A stretch of 64,000 bases of DNA. Origin: Botryosphaeria dothidea. Its lineage: Eukaryota > Ascomycota > Dothideomycetes > Botryosphaeriales > Botryosphaeriaceae. Positions 45,493 to 57,675 of this stretch are shown piece after piece. The stretch is from positions 5,394,001-5,458,000 of the forward strand of contig WWBZ02000016.1 of the NCBI GenBank assembly GCA_011503125.2. Direction: 5' to 3'. A program made the position numbers and the translations under genes. The number at the start of each line of letters is the position of its first letter. Positions within the stretch are counted from its first letter, which is position 1. The notes under the pieces were generated by a model. It was not told the origin of the DNA. It saw only the letters and a program-made list of their open reading frames with translations, and ran no database searches.

Positions 45493-48132
45493 CTTCTACT
45501 TAGCTCTATTTCTCGTAGGCTCTTAGCCTAAGTTATCGGACGAAGTTCCTAAATTTCTCCTTAGCTAGAGGCTTAGTAAGCCCGTCCGCTACTATATCCT
45601 TAGTGTATATATATTCGATATAAATCCGGTTCCTTTATACTAGGTCCCGGATATTATAATAATATATATCGATATACTTTAATCGATCGTGCACTTAAGA
45701 ATCCTTTGCTAGGCTAAGCGCCGCCTAGTTATCTCTCTTTATATTAATACTATTATCGCGGAACTTCTCGTTCTTACGTAATATTTCTTAGTAAGAGAAA
45801 GATCCTAGATACTCTTCTACGCTTATTTCCCGTAGTAGCCTTACTAGCTATTATAATTCTTTTATATAGGTTAATATCGCTATATACTCGGCTTCGGCTA
45901 TAGAGGTTACTACTAATCTTTACTTTTAGCTCCTCTAGCTAATTAGCCCGTTTCTAAGTAGAAAGACGAATTCGGAGACTAACTTCCTATTTATCTTATC
46001 TATAGCGTAGTCGGAGTCTAAGTATCTAATAAGATTAGGGCTCCTACTATTCTCGTATATAATTTCTAAGTTAATAGTTAACCTAAGATATCGTAGAAGG
46101 CCTTTAAGTACTTAGCCGTAGTATTCTATAGGGTTACTTAAGTATTAGCTAAGTCTACTAACTAGGAATATAATATCCGGACGAGTAAGAACCGCGAGGT
46201 ATATTAGCTTTCTAATAACGTGCTAATATTCCTTTAGGTCGATTCTCTTATCTTATAGCCTAGCGGGGCGGAGTAAGTTATATTCGTTTATTAGTAGCGT
46301 CGACGGTCTCGACTTATCCTATTCTATATAGAGTAATTAGAGTATCTTCTATAAGTAATAGGACTAGTCGATACGTAACGTCCTATTACGGCGATTACGA
46401 GAGACCTAAATACTAAGAATCTTCTTTATCTCTTCTAGATCCTTAGTCTTAAAGATCTTACTAAGTACGTCTTTAAACTAGATAACGTTCTCTATCTTTA
46501 GTATAGCGATAGAAATATTATTAACGTATATAAGAAGTAAGATCTTTCTCTTATCGTAAATAAGTAAGTAGGGGTCTACTACGCTTTACCGGAAACTAAG
46601 ATCTTTTAGTACTTTTATATAGTTACTATTCTAATCTCTTACGGCTTACTTAAGGCCGTATAGACTACGTAAAAGCTTAAAGACTCGTCCTAGTACGACT
46701 ATAACTCCTTCGGATAGAACTATCTAGATATCTTTAGAAAGCTTACTAGTAACGGATTTAGAGACTACGGCGACTTTCTTAATATCTTCTTCCTCGCTAC
46801 TATCTTCTTAGCTTTTAGTAGCGATATCTTCCTAGGCGGATTTCTTTTCCGTAGCTAGAAAGGCCTTTAGCTGCTTTAGACGTTCTAAGAGCTAATTAAT
46901 TTCGCGCTCGTTCCTAGAACGTAATCTCTTATTACGTCGTTTACGGCTAATCTCCTTCGCGGCCTCGAGATCTAGGCACGAAGGGACGTAATACTTACTA
47001 CCGTAAATATAGTATCGTAAGCGGCGCTTATCGGATTTAGAATCCGAGCTTAACTAGCGCCGGGGTTAGTTCTTCTTCTTTTCTTTAGAAGATCTTTTAG
47101 TAAGCAAGGCTATATTATTAGATTTTAGCCGTACTTCTTTTTCCTTTAAGATCTATAGAGCTTCGAGCACCGGGAGATTCTTTTATAAATCGATTAAGTC
47201 TACGGTATTATCGTACTCTACTAAAAGAGCTTAAAGAAGCTACTAAAGCCGAGGTTTCTCTTTTACGAAGTTCGAGTTCTCTAGCTCTATAGTAGTAATC
47301 TTTCTTCTAAGGGTTGCGAGATAAGTCTAGGCTTACTAGATTATAGTCCTCTCGGGTATCGTATAATAAGTAAATTTACGAAGGTACTATCTCCGGGAAA
47401 CTTAAAGCTTTTCTTCGTATTTATCCTAAAGAGTATCCTAAATCTACTTAGCGGACTCGAGGTCGCGAACTATCTTACGATCGTCTTTATTAATATAGAT
47501 CTATAGCTAATAGACGGCCTTTATATTATCTCTCTCCGTTCTAAAACTAATTATAGACTAGTTAACCGACGGGTTAAGGGATCTAATAGTATACTATAAT
47601 CCCTTACTAGTTAGCTATATCTTTATTAGCTTCGTCTAGTTATCCTTATTTTCGTACGAAAGAATAGGAACGGGGCGACGTTTTATAAATAAGTCGGAAG
47701 GGTCTATATCGAAAAGAATAAAAAAGGTAAATATAGTATAAAGAGTATACTATGGTTAATCGGGACTAGAGTTTAGTCTTAGTAATAATAAGGAAACGTT
47801 TACTTAAAGAGGGCTCTAGCGGTTAAGAGTCTTGCCGAGGTTCGAGTAATTATTAGATTTTTATATTAAAATCTCTACTTTCTTAAGGAAAGCGATAGTA
47901 GAGGATAGAGATAATACTAATTTTCTCTTTACCGAGGACCGTATTTAGCTGCCGGATAGTAGAAGTACTAATTCTTCTCTTCGCCGAGGACCGTACTTAG
48001 CTACCGGGTACTAGTACGCTTATAGACACGTTATAGAGGCGTATACTATTTCGAGTCTTTTCGTAGACTCTCTAGGCAGTCGGATATAAGCGGAAACTCT
48101 TAATAACTTGTACTTAACCCGGGCTTATAACC

Positions 48133-48328
48133 TATTAGAAATATATAGATACGTAGCGGTCTAAAATAAGATATTCGATTCTTTTTACCTACTAATCCGA
48201 TATATAGAAGATATATACCTAGATTACGTGCTATACTAAGCCTATTTAGGAACGCCCGGACTAGCTTACTTACTCCCCTATCTAGGATAGATAAGTATCT
48301 AACGTAGAATAGGGCTATATTCTTAATA
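48133..48328 (-). repeat. LTR of copia-3 (5' in element orientation)
   Basis: 196 bp matching 45297-45492; followed by target duplication GTATT. Confidence 0.92.
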
Positions 48329-48744
48329 GTATTAGAGATTAATAAGAATTTAGAAAAAGAGTAGCTTCTAATAAAATTCGCCGTTAGAAGTAAAAGAAGT
48401 AAAGTAAGCTTTAAGTAGATTAGAAGTAATTCGAGAATAAGTATATAGAAAAACTATCTTTTTTAGTTTTAGTACTTATTAATAAGGAGATCTCTACTTA
48501 AACCCTTATTAATTCTAGGTATTTATTCTATAGCTTTATCGATACTCGATTCGCTCGAAGATATAAACTCTAGTATATCTCTATCCGACTAAGATAAATC
48601 TAGTTAGTTAATACTATTACCGACTTCTAGATTACCAAAGTAGTAATTACTAAGATCGATATCGGCGGATACTAAATAAAAAGAGCTTACTTCTATATAG
48701 CTCTAAGGATTAAAGGCTATAAAGTTATTCTTAGCTTACTATAG
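48329..48744 (+). mobile_element. outer gypsy, part 3 (protease region)
   Basis: RIP-mutated copy of gypsy-3 40550-40975; the protease region is recognisable only by alignment (its active-site segment reads LINSRY). It ends at a SINE insertion. Confidence 0.9.
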
Positions 48745-49357
48745 ATAGATAGATAGATAAATTTAATTTTAAGCTAATTTAGCTCCCCGAAGAGTCTATA
48801 TAGCTATAGCTATCTATAAGGATATATAGAAGAGGAAACCGTAGCTACTTTCTTAGGATAGCTCGGGTAAAAACCTTTTCTATCTATAATAGTAGTATCC
48901 GTAGATACTCTATTTAGTATAGTTTTTCTATATACCGGTAGCGGTATCTAAAGTAGAAAGAGTAGCTAAGAGAGAGAAACTATAGAGAGAGATAACTATA
49001 AATCTTAAGACTAAGCCGTAAGAAGTCCCGGCTTATCTATTTATAAGCGCTAGTAAAGCGCTCTTAAAATTTATTTTTAGAAGCGCCTAGCTAGCCCTTC
49101 TTCCCCTTATTACCGCTAAAGAGAACGCGGGTACGTATACTTTTATAGTAGGACGTATATGCTACTTATAGCCCACCCTAACTATCTATAGATTTTCCCC
49201 CTTATTACCGCTAGAAAGAACGCGGGTACGTATACTTTTAACGTAGAACGTATATACTACGAGTAGGTAAGCGGTCTAAGATTCGAACTTAGAACCTATA
49301 CTATTCTAAAAAGACTAGGTTACCGTAGAAGTATACTCTACTAGTATACTACCCCGC
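48745..49357 (-). mobile_element. tRNA-derived SINE, long subfamily, in outer gypsy pol
   Basis: 613 bp, minus strand, with a 15-bp target duplication CTTAGCTTACTATAG at 48730-48744 and 49358-49372. It has the same tRNA-like head (49262-49357), body and LINE-like 3' end with TATC tail as 30953-31471, plus an extra block of about 85 bp that duplicates the ACCGCTAG...GTACGTATAC segment (49140-49260). Confidence 0.92.
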
Positions 49358-50910
49358 CTTAGCTTACTATAGTTAGTAAAAAAGAGAGTAGAACTAGATA
49401 TAGAAAAATAAATTCTTAGATTTAAGGACTCTAGTCTAGTAGTATAAAGCTAGAGAGAGAGGAAAGAACTTAACTATAGAAGAGTCGGAGCCGCTAGATT
49501 CCGCCTTCTTACGAGAAAGAAACGACTCGGTTACTAGGTTTTCTTAGCAAGTCTAGCTAATATTAATAAAGTACTTACTAAGAAGAAGTATACGGACCTA
49601 AGAACGAAACTACTAGTCTAGTTAAATAAACGGTTTCTCGATATCTTTAATAGAAGTAAAGCCGATAAGTTATCTCTATATCGACCTAGAATCGATTATT
49701 AGATTAAGCTTAAGAAAGATAAGAATAGAAGGATACTAGTAGCCCTATAGGGACTCTTATATAATATATCTAGAGATAAACTACTAGTACTCCGGAAAAC
49801 GCTTATAGAGCTACTCGATAAAGGCTTTATTTATATAAGTAATTCTCTAGCCGTAGCGCTAGTCCTCTTTATAAAGAAACTAAATAGAGGCTTATAATTC
49901 TATTATAACTACCGAGCTCTTAATTAACTTATATAAAAGAATCGATATCTACTACCTCTTATCTAGAAGACCCTTAACCGGATTAGTAAGATAAGATAGT
50001 TTACGAAACTTAATATAATCGTAGTATTTAATAAGATTCGGGTTAAACTAGAAGATAAATAGCTTATAGCCTTTCGAACCCGCTTTAAACTATTTAAGTA
50101 GCTTATTACTTTCTTTAGACTAGCTAATATACTAAGCACCTTTTAACGATATATTAACTAGACCCTATAGAACTTCCTAGACGACTTCGTATCGGCTTAT
50201 ATCGATAATATACTTATTTTTACTAAGGGATTCCGTATCTAATACCGAGAGTACGTAACTAAGGTTCTCGAAAAGCTATAAGTAGCGGGACTATAGCTTA
50301 ATATCGATAAGTACGAATTTAAGGTTTAGTTAATAAAGTATCTTAGATTTATTATCGAAGCTAGAAAAGATATCCGTATAGACTTAGCTAAGGTAAAAGC
50401 TATTTAGAAATAGGAAATACTAACTATAGTTAAAGAAGTGCTTAGATTCCTTAGCTTTACGAACTTCTACCGGCGCTTTATTAATAAATACTCGAAGACT
50501 ACGGCTCCGTTATATATACTTATAAAGAAAGACGTTCCGTTCTATTAAATAGAAGGAGTAGAAAGAGCGTTTCGAAAGCTAAAGAAGGTCTTTATTACGG
50601 TACTAATTCTTGCCTAATTTAACCCGGACCGAAAGATAATTCTTAAGACTAACTCCTTAGGATACTATATAGAAGGAATTTTATTCTAATACGATAATAA
50701 TAGAGTGCTCCGGCTAGTTATCTACTTCTTAAAGAAGAACTCGCTAGTAGAGTATAACTACGAGATCTACGATAAAGAGCTTCTTATAATTATTAAGTAT
50801 CTTTAGTAGTAAAATATAGAGCTACGAAGCGTAAAAGAATTTAAGATTATTACGGACTATAAGAATCTCGAATACTTTATAATAGTCCGACGGCTCTCTA
50901 AGAGATAAAT
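49358..50910 (+). mobile_element. outer gypsy, part 4 (RT and part of RNase H)
   Basis: RIP-mutated copy of gypsy-3 40965-42507. The reverse transcriptase YVDN box reads YIDN near 50198. All frames are closed. The segment ends in TAAAT (50906-50910), the target duplication of the non-autonomous LTR element. The rest of RNase H continues, inverted, at 60774. Confidence 0.9.
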
Positions 50911-52737
50911 TATTACGGTTTAAACCCTAAGAGTACCTTAAATAGATTCTACGGCGAGACCTTAAGTTAAGAGAACTCTAAAGCTTAATAAAGCTTAATA
51001 AGAAAACCCTATAACTCGCTACTAGTAAAAGAAACTCTAGAGAGATATATAAGTAGCGCTATCTTATTTAAACCTTTCTTTCTTTTCTCTTTAGCTTAGT
51101 CTTCTCGTAGATAGAATACTACTATATTTCCGCGAGTATACCGGATATAAGCTATTATATTAGACTAAGCTTCTCTTTTAAACTACTAAAGCTCGATAGT
51201 ATAGTAGGGATTAACTATAGATAGCCGCCTTAGGGCCTCGCTTAGTTAGTAAAGAGTACGATAATAACCGAACGATACGATAATACAATACGATACGTAA
51301 CGACTACGACGGTTCCCTTTTCTCTATACGCTATAGCTCCTACGCGAGTACTACGTTCTTATTTCCCTTCTTAAAAGTTTAGAATAGTAGCTAGGCTCGT
51401 TACTAGTTAACTATATCTAGAAAATCGTTTAAGAAGGTATCCGTATAGGCACTTAAGAAGGTTCCCGAAGAAAGCTCTTTAATAAAACGACGGTATAGCG
51501 TTTAAGAAGGCACGAAGAAGTTCCTAAAAGAAGATCTAAAAGGAGATCTTAGAGAGGGCACCTAAGAAGATACCTAAGAAAATATCTAAGAAGATATCTA
51601 AGAAGATATCTAAGAAAATATTCGAGAAGATATCTAAGAAGATATCTAAGAAGATAACTAAGAAGGATATATATAGAGGAGACTAAGAGCAACTCGAACG
51701 GTCTTTCTCGAAAATTTTTTTTTCCTCTTTTAATTTAGATTTCTAACGATTTATCTATCTAATTCTCTATCGAAAGGAAGAAGAAAAGAGAGGAATTTCT
51801 ATAGGCGTTAGAGACGACGCCTCTCGGAACGGAGATATAGAGCTAGATTAGCTTAGCTAGATAAATAGAGTTTAGCCTCGGGGTTAGCTATTTAGATAAT
51901 AAAATAAGAGAGCTATCTACTAGTAGTACGATAAGAGAGCTACCTACTAGTAATAAGATAAGAGAGCTATCTATTAGTAGTATAATAAGAGAGCTATCTA
52001 TAAGTAGTATAATAAGAGAGCTACCTACGAGTAGTATAATAAGAGAGCTATCTTTAGTAGTAAGATAAGAGAGCTATCTACTAGTAGTAAGATAAGAGAG
52101 CTATCTACTAGTAGCGAGATAAGAGAGCTATCTACTAGTAGTACGATAAGAGAGCTATCTATAAGTAGTATAATAAGAGAGCTATCTCTAGTAGTAAGAT
52201 AAAAGAGCTACTAACTAGTAGTAAGGTAAGAGAGCTACTAACTAGTAGTAAGATAAGAGAGCTACTAACTAGTAGTAAGATAAGAGAGCTACTAATTAGT
52301 AGTAAGATAAGAGTATTAGTAATAGATAAGAATCGAGTAACGTACGAGAATACTTAAAAAAGTAGCTAATTTTTTACCGGGGGAGGAACTATAAAAAGCT
52401 CTATTAAGTTAAGTAGAGAAGATACGCGCGGCTAACTTAGGAACTAGCGAGTGCTTTAGAAGATACTTAAGCCCTAGAGATCTATCTTTAAAGCCGAGAG
52501 GAGGATAATATTACGGTTTAAACCCTAAGAGTACCTTAGATAGATTCTACGGCGAGACCTTAGATTAAGAAGACTCTAAAGCTTAATAAAGCTTAATAAG
52601 AAAACTCTATAACTCGCTACTAGTAAAAGAGACTCTAGAGAGATATATAAGTAGCGCTATCTTACTTAAACCTTTCTTTCTTTTTTCTTTAGCTTAGTCT
52701 TCTCGTAGATAGTAATACTACTATATTTCCGCGAGTA
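50911..52737 (+). mobile_element. non-autonomous LTR element A (LARD/TRIM-like), recombinant
   Basis: It has a gypsy-3-type 5' LTR of 249 bp (50911-51159) and a gypsy-type leader (to about 51680). A unique stretch and a 27-bp minisatellite replace gag-pol. The last 130 bp of gypsy 3' sequence (chromodomain end) follow, then a 3' LTR at 52509-52737 that continues at 54580-54600 beyond a Fot1 insertion. With no coding capacity it would depend on gypsy-3-type enzymes. The 5' LTR has a 1-bp deletion (GATAGAAT for GATAGTAAT) that the 3' LTR lacks, so the two ends come from different insertions. Confidence 0.88.
51895..52320 (+). repeat. 27-bp minisatellite in element A
   Basis: About 15 copies of a unit such as GATAAGAGAGCTATCTACTA plus 7 bp. 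It is the RIP-mutated, reverse-complement counterpart of the array at 61225-61640. Unit number and sequence vary along the array. Confidence 0.9.
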
Positions 52738-54577
52738 ACGTACTCCACAAGCGAGTCGCGCACACAACCGAGCCGCGCACCTCGCCAACTTTCGCAACAC
52801 GTCAGCTTTCAACTACTATGGCTCAACCAATTACTACTCAATCAACCTATAACGAAGGAGATATCTTCCTTGCTATCTCAGCTATTAATAAAAAGCAAAT
52901 TCAGAGTGAAAGACGCGCCGCATTAACGTTCAACGTTCCCCCAAGCACGCTCCGCGACCGACGCGCTGGAACGCAGCCACGACGCGATTATGAGGCTAAC
53001 TACAAGAAGCTCACTAAATCTAAAGAACTAGCGATTATCTAGCATACGCTTAACCTAGATTCACGAGGGTTTCCGCCTACGAAGCAGATAATACGAGCTA
53101 TGGCTGATAAACTGTTGGAGGCTCGTGGCGGCCAGCCAGTTGGCATAAACTAGCCAGATAACTTTATCAGGCGCACGCCTGAGCTAAAGGCTCAGCGGAG
53201 CCGCGCATACAATCGCCAGCGAGCCTTAAAGGTCATTAGCCAGTAGTTCAAGCTTGTAAGCTCTATTAAAGAGAAATACGGCATCCAAGACGAAGACAGC
53301 TATAACTTTAATAAGATTAGCTTTATAATGGGGGTTATCTTAGCCCAATCAGTTGTCACAGGCTCAGATAGGCGTGGCAGGCCAAAGGTGGTTCAGCCAG
53401 GCAATCGTGAGTGGGTTACCGTGATCCAGGGAATCAACGCTGCTGGATGGGCGATCCCACCTTTCATCATCTTCGCGGGCAAGCACCACCTCTCTACCTA
53501 GTACAAGGGCAACGATATACCTCGCGATTGGGCTATTGGATTAAGCGACAATGGATGGACCAATAATAAGCTTGGAGTCGCGTGGTTGAAGCACTTCAAC
53601 GCGCACACGAAGACGCGTACCGTGGGCACGCACCGGCTGCTGGTAATCGATGGCCATGAGAGCCATATATCACTTGAATTCCAAGAGATCTGCAAGGAGA
53701 ATAATATTATTACTCTCTATATGCCGCCATATTCGTTACACCTACTACAGCCACTTAATGTAGGCTGCTTCTCTCTATTAAAGAAGGTATATAGGCGCCA
53801 GATCGAGAGCTTGGCGCGCAACCACATCAACCACATCACCAAGCTCGAGTTCTTACCTACCTTTAAAGCGGCTTTCGACGAGTTAATTACAGAGAAGAAT
53901 ATCTGCGCAAGCTTTCGAGGCGTAGGCCTTATACCACACAACCTAGATGCTGTGCTATCAAAGCTTAATATTCAGCTACGGACGCCGTCACTACCTACTA
54001 CGGAGAATACCATATAGGAATCGAAAACACTAAGCAACGCCCGCGAGCTAGAGTCTCAATCAACGCTAATTCGCAATCGTATTCAAAGGCATCAAGATTC
54101 TTCGCCTACGTCGATTATCTAGTCGCTCGATCGGCTCACTAAGGGCGCTAAGATAATGGTGCATAAGATAGTCTTATTACGCGATTAGGTCTTAAGCCTT
54201 TAGAAGGCAAATAAGGCAGCTATAAGGCGTAAACAACGTTAAAGAAAGCGGATCTAGAAGCAGGGCACTTTAACAAAGGCAGAGGGCGAGGATATTATCG
54301 CTCAAAACGACGTTAATGAGCAGCTTACGAGCGAAACGCGTTAAAATAAGACGCAGGCAGGCACGGGTGAGCTACGTAAAAGACGCTATAGGAGCTGCGG
54401 CAAGATAGGCTATAATTCTCGTACGTGCAGAAAGAATACTTAAGAGGCTTCTTAAGCTATAATAGTTATTGTACTTATAGAATCTTAATGCGTTATTAAG
54501 CTATATAGCTGTAAAGGTAGAGAAAGTTAGTGAGGTGCGCGGCTCGGTTGTGGGCGCGACTCGCTTGTGGAGTACGT
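52738..54577 (+). mobile_element. Fot1/pogo-type DNA transposon in an LTR
   Basis: 1,840 bp with terminal inverted repeats of about 46 bp starting ACGTACTCCACAAGCGAGTC (one mismatch) and a TA target duplication (52736-52737 and 54578-54579), the Tc1/mariner superfamily hallmark. It sits inside the 3' LTR of element A, splitting it exactly into 229 + 21 = 250 bp. It is only lightly RIP-mutated compared with its surroundings. Confidence 0.95.
52818..54489 (+). pseudogene. Fot1/pogo transposase (DDE), inactivated
   Basis: One frame from ATG 52818 to TAA 54487-54489 with about 15 stops. The N-terminus (to about 53040) is the pipsqueak/CENP-B-type helix-turn-helix: AISAINKKQI, VPPSTLRDR. The catalytic core spans about 53300-53940. 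The first Asp segment reads FNKISF (family FDExGF, D to N), the second, VIDGHESHIS, is intact, and the third reads QPLNVGCFS (family QPLDVG, D to N). Both losses are TpG-to-TpA changes. A 143-codon open run covers 53586-54017. The C-terminal knuckle (about 54380-54430) has Cys and His replaced by Tyr (SCGKIGYNSRTC). Dead copy. Confidence 0.9.
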
Positions 54578-54600
54578 TATACCGGATATAAGCTATTATA

Positions 54601-57425
54601 TAACCGCTTAGCTCGTCTAGTACTATTACTATATACTATAATTCTACTACTTTTTTTACTCTTACTCTTACTCTTACTCTCGTTCTCGTCCTTATTCTCG
54701 TCCGTCTCGCGGATCTCGAATTAATTCTATAACCGCCGTACCTCTTATACTACTACCGCGATTAAATCCGTCTACTTCTTTATCTCCTCCGCCTACTATA
54801 TCCGGTACTATACGTTCTTACGTATTATCGCGGCCCGTAACTTCGTTACCTCTTTCTTCTATACTTATATAATTTTAAATAACCGCTCTTCTTCCGCTAG
54901 GGGTAACGTTACCGTTAATATAACTAACTACGCCTTCGCCTCTACTAACTTATCTAACTTCTATAACTTTAGTCTAAAACTACCGCGTCCGTCTAACGCC
55001 GTATAGTACTCGTCGATAACGATCCGGTCTAACCGCTATCTACTCTTTAACCGGTCTAAAAACCCGCTAAATAACTTACTAACTACTAACTTTAGCGTAA
55101 CGAATATAATAGACGTCTCTCTCGGCCGCTGCCTATTCTACTCTACTACTAAAATACCTATCTTACGGTATCTATCTACTATATTCTCCCGTAACGAATT
55201 TAACGATACTACTACTACCGTCGTCTCCGTCTCGCCTACGCTAGCGGTATATAACGCCGGAACTATAAATACTATACTCTTACCCGCTTCTATATCTATT
55301 ACTACTAATAACGGACTACGGCCTTCTACTACTATCTCTACTATCTACTTCTATATCTCTTTAAACTCGATATTCTCTTAGTCTATTAACTACCGTAATA
55401 TCTACCGCCTATCTACTATCTTAATCTTCTTCTAACGCCTAAAATTCGCGTTTATATTCTCCGCTACTACCGCTACTAACCGCTTCTTACTATCTCGCCG
55501 TAACTATTATAACGTTAACGCGTACTACTAGAACTAGTAGAACCGGATACTAGCTTCTCTATATCTCTCTATTATCGTCTTTAACTTCTAGGCCGCCTTA
55601 ATTATTAACCGGCCGTATACCGCGCCCGTTATACGCGTACTATATCTAAACTATATATTCTACGTATAGCTTTAGCCCTCTATATTACCGTCGCCTTTCT
55701 CGCCCTTCGCCTTCTCTTCTACTACTCCGTCTACGTCGAAAAAATAATCTTCTTTAATAAATCTATTTCCGATCGCCTAGACGTACTATCGGTACGTAGC
55801 TACGTTAATTTCTACTTCTATCCGCGTCTTACTCTCCCGTTTTATCGCGTCGCGGAACCGGCTAGCCGTCTACTTCGCTGCCGCCGGTCCCTCTAGACTC
55901 TAAACGAACTCGTACTCTTCCGGCGGTCTATCTCTTCTCTCCGCTACGTACGCTAATAACCGCTCGAACGGGATAACTATCTATACGTAATATATTAATA
56001 ACTCGCCTACCTTCTACGGTAAATACTAGTAGATAATCTTTAAACTACCGTTCCGGCCGTACCCCTTATAGTACCGGGTTACGTATACTATTAACCCGTT
56101 CTTAACGAATACGTTACGCTACCCGCCGTTAGCCGTATTATAATACTAGATACTTATTAACTCGGGTATCCGCGCCGGTCCGCCGCCGGTAATATATATT
56201 AATACGGCTAACTACTCTTTAAATCTATCTACCGTCCGCCTAAACCCGCCGATAGCTTCGCGGTTCTATCTAGCCGGGTACTATACCGGGTCCTCGTACG
56301 GGTTAGCGATAAACTACTATCTCTACTACCGCCCTCGCTTCTATTCCGTAATTAACCGCTTATATAACTACTACTAATCGTCCGCCTCCTTCTCTAACGG
56401 CTACTAATTCCGTAGGTTCTTAATAAAAAACTACTCGGGCTCCGTTACGCTTAGATTATCGCGTATTCGATTCTATCTAATAGCTAATAACTCTCCTATC
56501 CGCTCCTAGCTAGTCGATATCTATATTACCTTCTCTACTAACGTCTATCTATAATCGCTCGCTAACCCGTATATCTATACGCGAAAACTATCTATACTAA
56601 ACTCGATACCCCGGTATACTAACGTCTCGCCGCCCGGCTCCGTCTACTATATTATACCCGGTACCGTAGTCGTATATTTAATCTTTATCCCGTACGTTCT
56701 AGTATCGTATATCTAACTTATTAGCGTTAGTTTATCCCTAACTATAAACCTATTAACTATCTCGCGTACCCGCTACTAAATTCTACTATTCCCGCTATTT
56801 CTAGCCGCCTACTACGCGCTCTATACTACTATAATACGCGCTAACTTAATAACTACTAATAACTTAAGCGTATACGCTAACGGGCTCTACTACTCTTTTC
56901 TCTCTTTACTAATTTCTAATACGGCTAATCCGCTAATTAACGCGTTAGTATAGCTATCGTCCTCGGTCTAGTAGTCTAATAAACTAATATAAAATACTAA
57001 ATACTTATACTCTAATAAACTTAACTCGTTTTTATTCTTCTCTTTTTCTTTTTCTTCTCCTTCTTCTTCTTCTTTCTCTTTCTTCTCCGCCTCGTTACTA
57101 TATTCTTTCTTATTATTAATACTCTCTAATATATCTTTACTATTCTTATTTTTCTTCTTAAACTTAAATTTAATCTTCTCTTTCTTATTCTTATTCTTAA
57201 TATTCTCGTTAACTAGAATTACTAGCTCTACCGTCTTACTCTCTACCTACTCTAACCGGGCTTCCTCGATAAAATTCTATAACGCTCTACTCTACTCTAC
57301 TATTAACTCGTATAGCGGCCTTACTTCCGGCTAGTACTAGTACTAATACTACTATCTTTACTACTATTCTTACTACTACTACTACTACTACTATTACTAT
57401 TTATTAACTACTACTATAGCGTACG
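54601..57425 (-). pseudogene. telomere-linked RecQ-like helicase, segment 2 (core and helicase motifs I-III), inverted
   Basis: Read on the minus strand from 57425. An acidic/Lys-rich stretch lies near 57000-57200. A central part (about 56400-55850) is like that of fungal TLH proteins: AIGGFRRTVDRFKE, RYYKGYGR, YLP.KVGELL. A RecQ-type ATPase core follows. Motif I AGKSIVFIVP is at about 55265-55290. Motif II reads VIDEYYTALDG near 55005-55020, where DEYY is the expected RIP product of DECH. Motif III reads LTVTLPLAEEE near 54905-54925. Dozens of stops; no open frame. A Ser/Lys linker lies near 54660. Bounded by GTACG (57421-57425) and TAACC (54601-54605), the target duplications of the outer gypsy and of a non-autonomous element. 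Confidence 0.7.
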
Positions 57426-57675
57426 TATAATAGCTTATATCTAGTATACTTACGAAAATATAGTAGTATTACTATCTACGAGAAGACTAAGCTAAAGAGA
57501 AAAGAAAGAAAGATTTAAGTAAGATAGCGCTACTTATATATCTCTCTAGAGTTTCTTTTATTAGTAGCGAGTTATAGGGTTTTCTTATTAAGCTTTATTA
57601 AGCTTTAGAGTTCTCTTAATCTAAGATCTCGCCGTAGGATCTATCTAAGATACCCTTAGGATTTAAACCGTAATA
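57426..57675 (-). repeat. 3' LTR of outer gypsy (inverted)
   Basis: 250 bp; partner of 37860-38109. Flanking GTACG at 57421-57425 is the reverse complement of the CGTAC duplication at 37855-37859. Confidence 0.93.

Larger units (their letters stand above)
45297..48328 (-). mobile_element. internally deleted, RIP-mutated Ty1/copia element (copia-3)
   Basis: 3,032 bp with 196-bp LTRs at 45297-45492 and 48133-48328 (TATTAG...TTAATA, from TGTTAG...TAACA) and 5-bp target duplications GTATT. On the minus strand gag (about 47990-46760; zinc knuckle RIP-altered) runs straight into the middle of reverse transcriptase (LRSLYGLK region near 46665, catalytic YVDD as YVNN near 46520) and RNase H to about 45500. 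Protease, integrase and early RT are missing, so the element was non-autonomous or deleted after insertion. Confidence 0.88.

Noticed and set aside
51895..52320. CRISPR-like array of regularly spaced repeats
   Set aside because: Units are contiguous 27-bp tandem repeats with no unique spacers, inside a fungal LTR element.
54530..54724. Poly-leucine frame of 64 codons
   Set aside because: Begins in the Fot1 inverted repeat and runs antisense into a CTTACT-type simple tract of the helicase; composition artefact.
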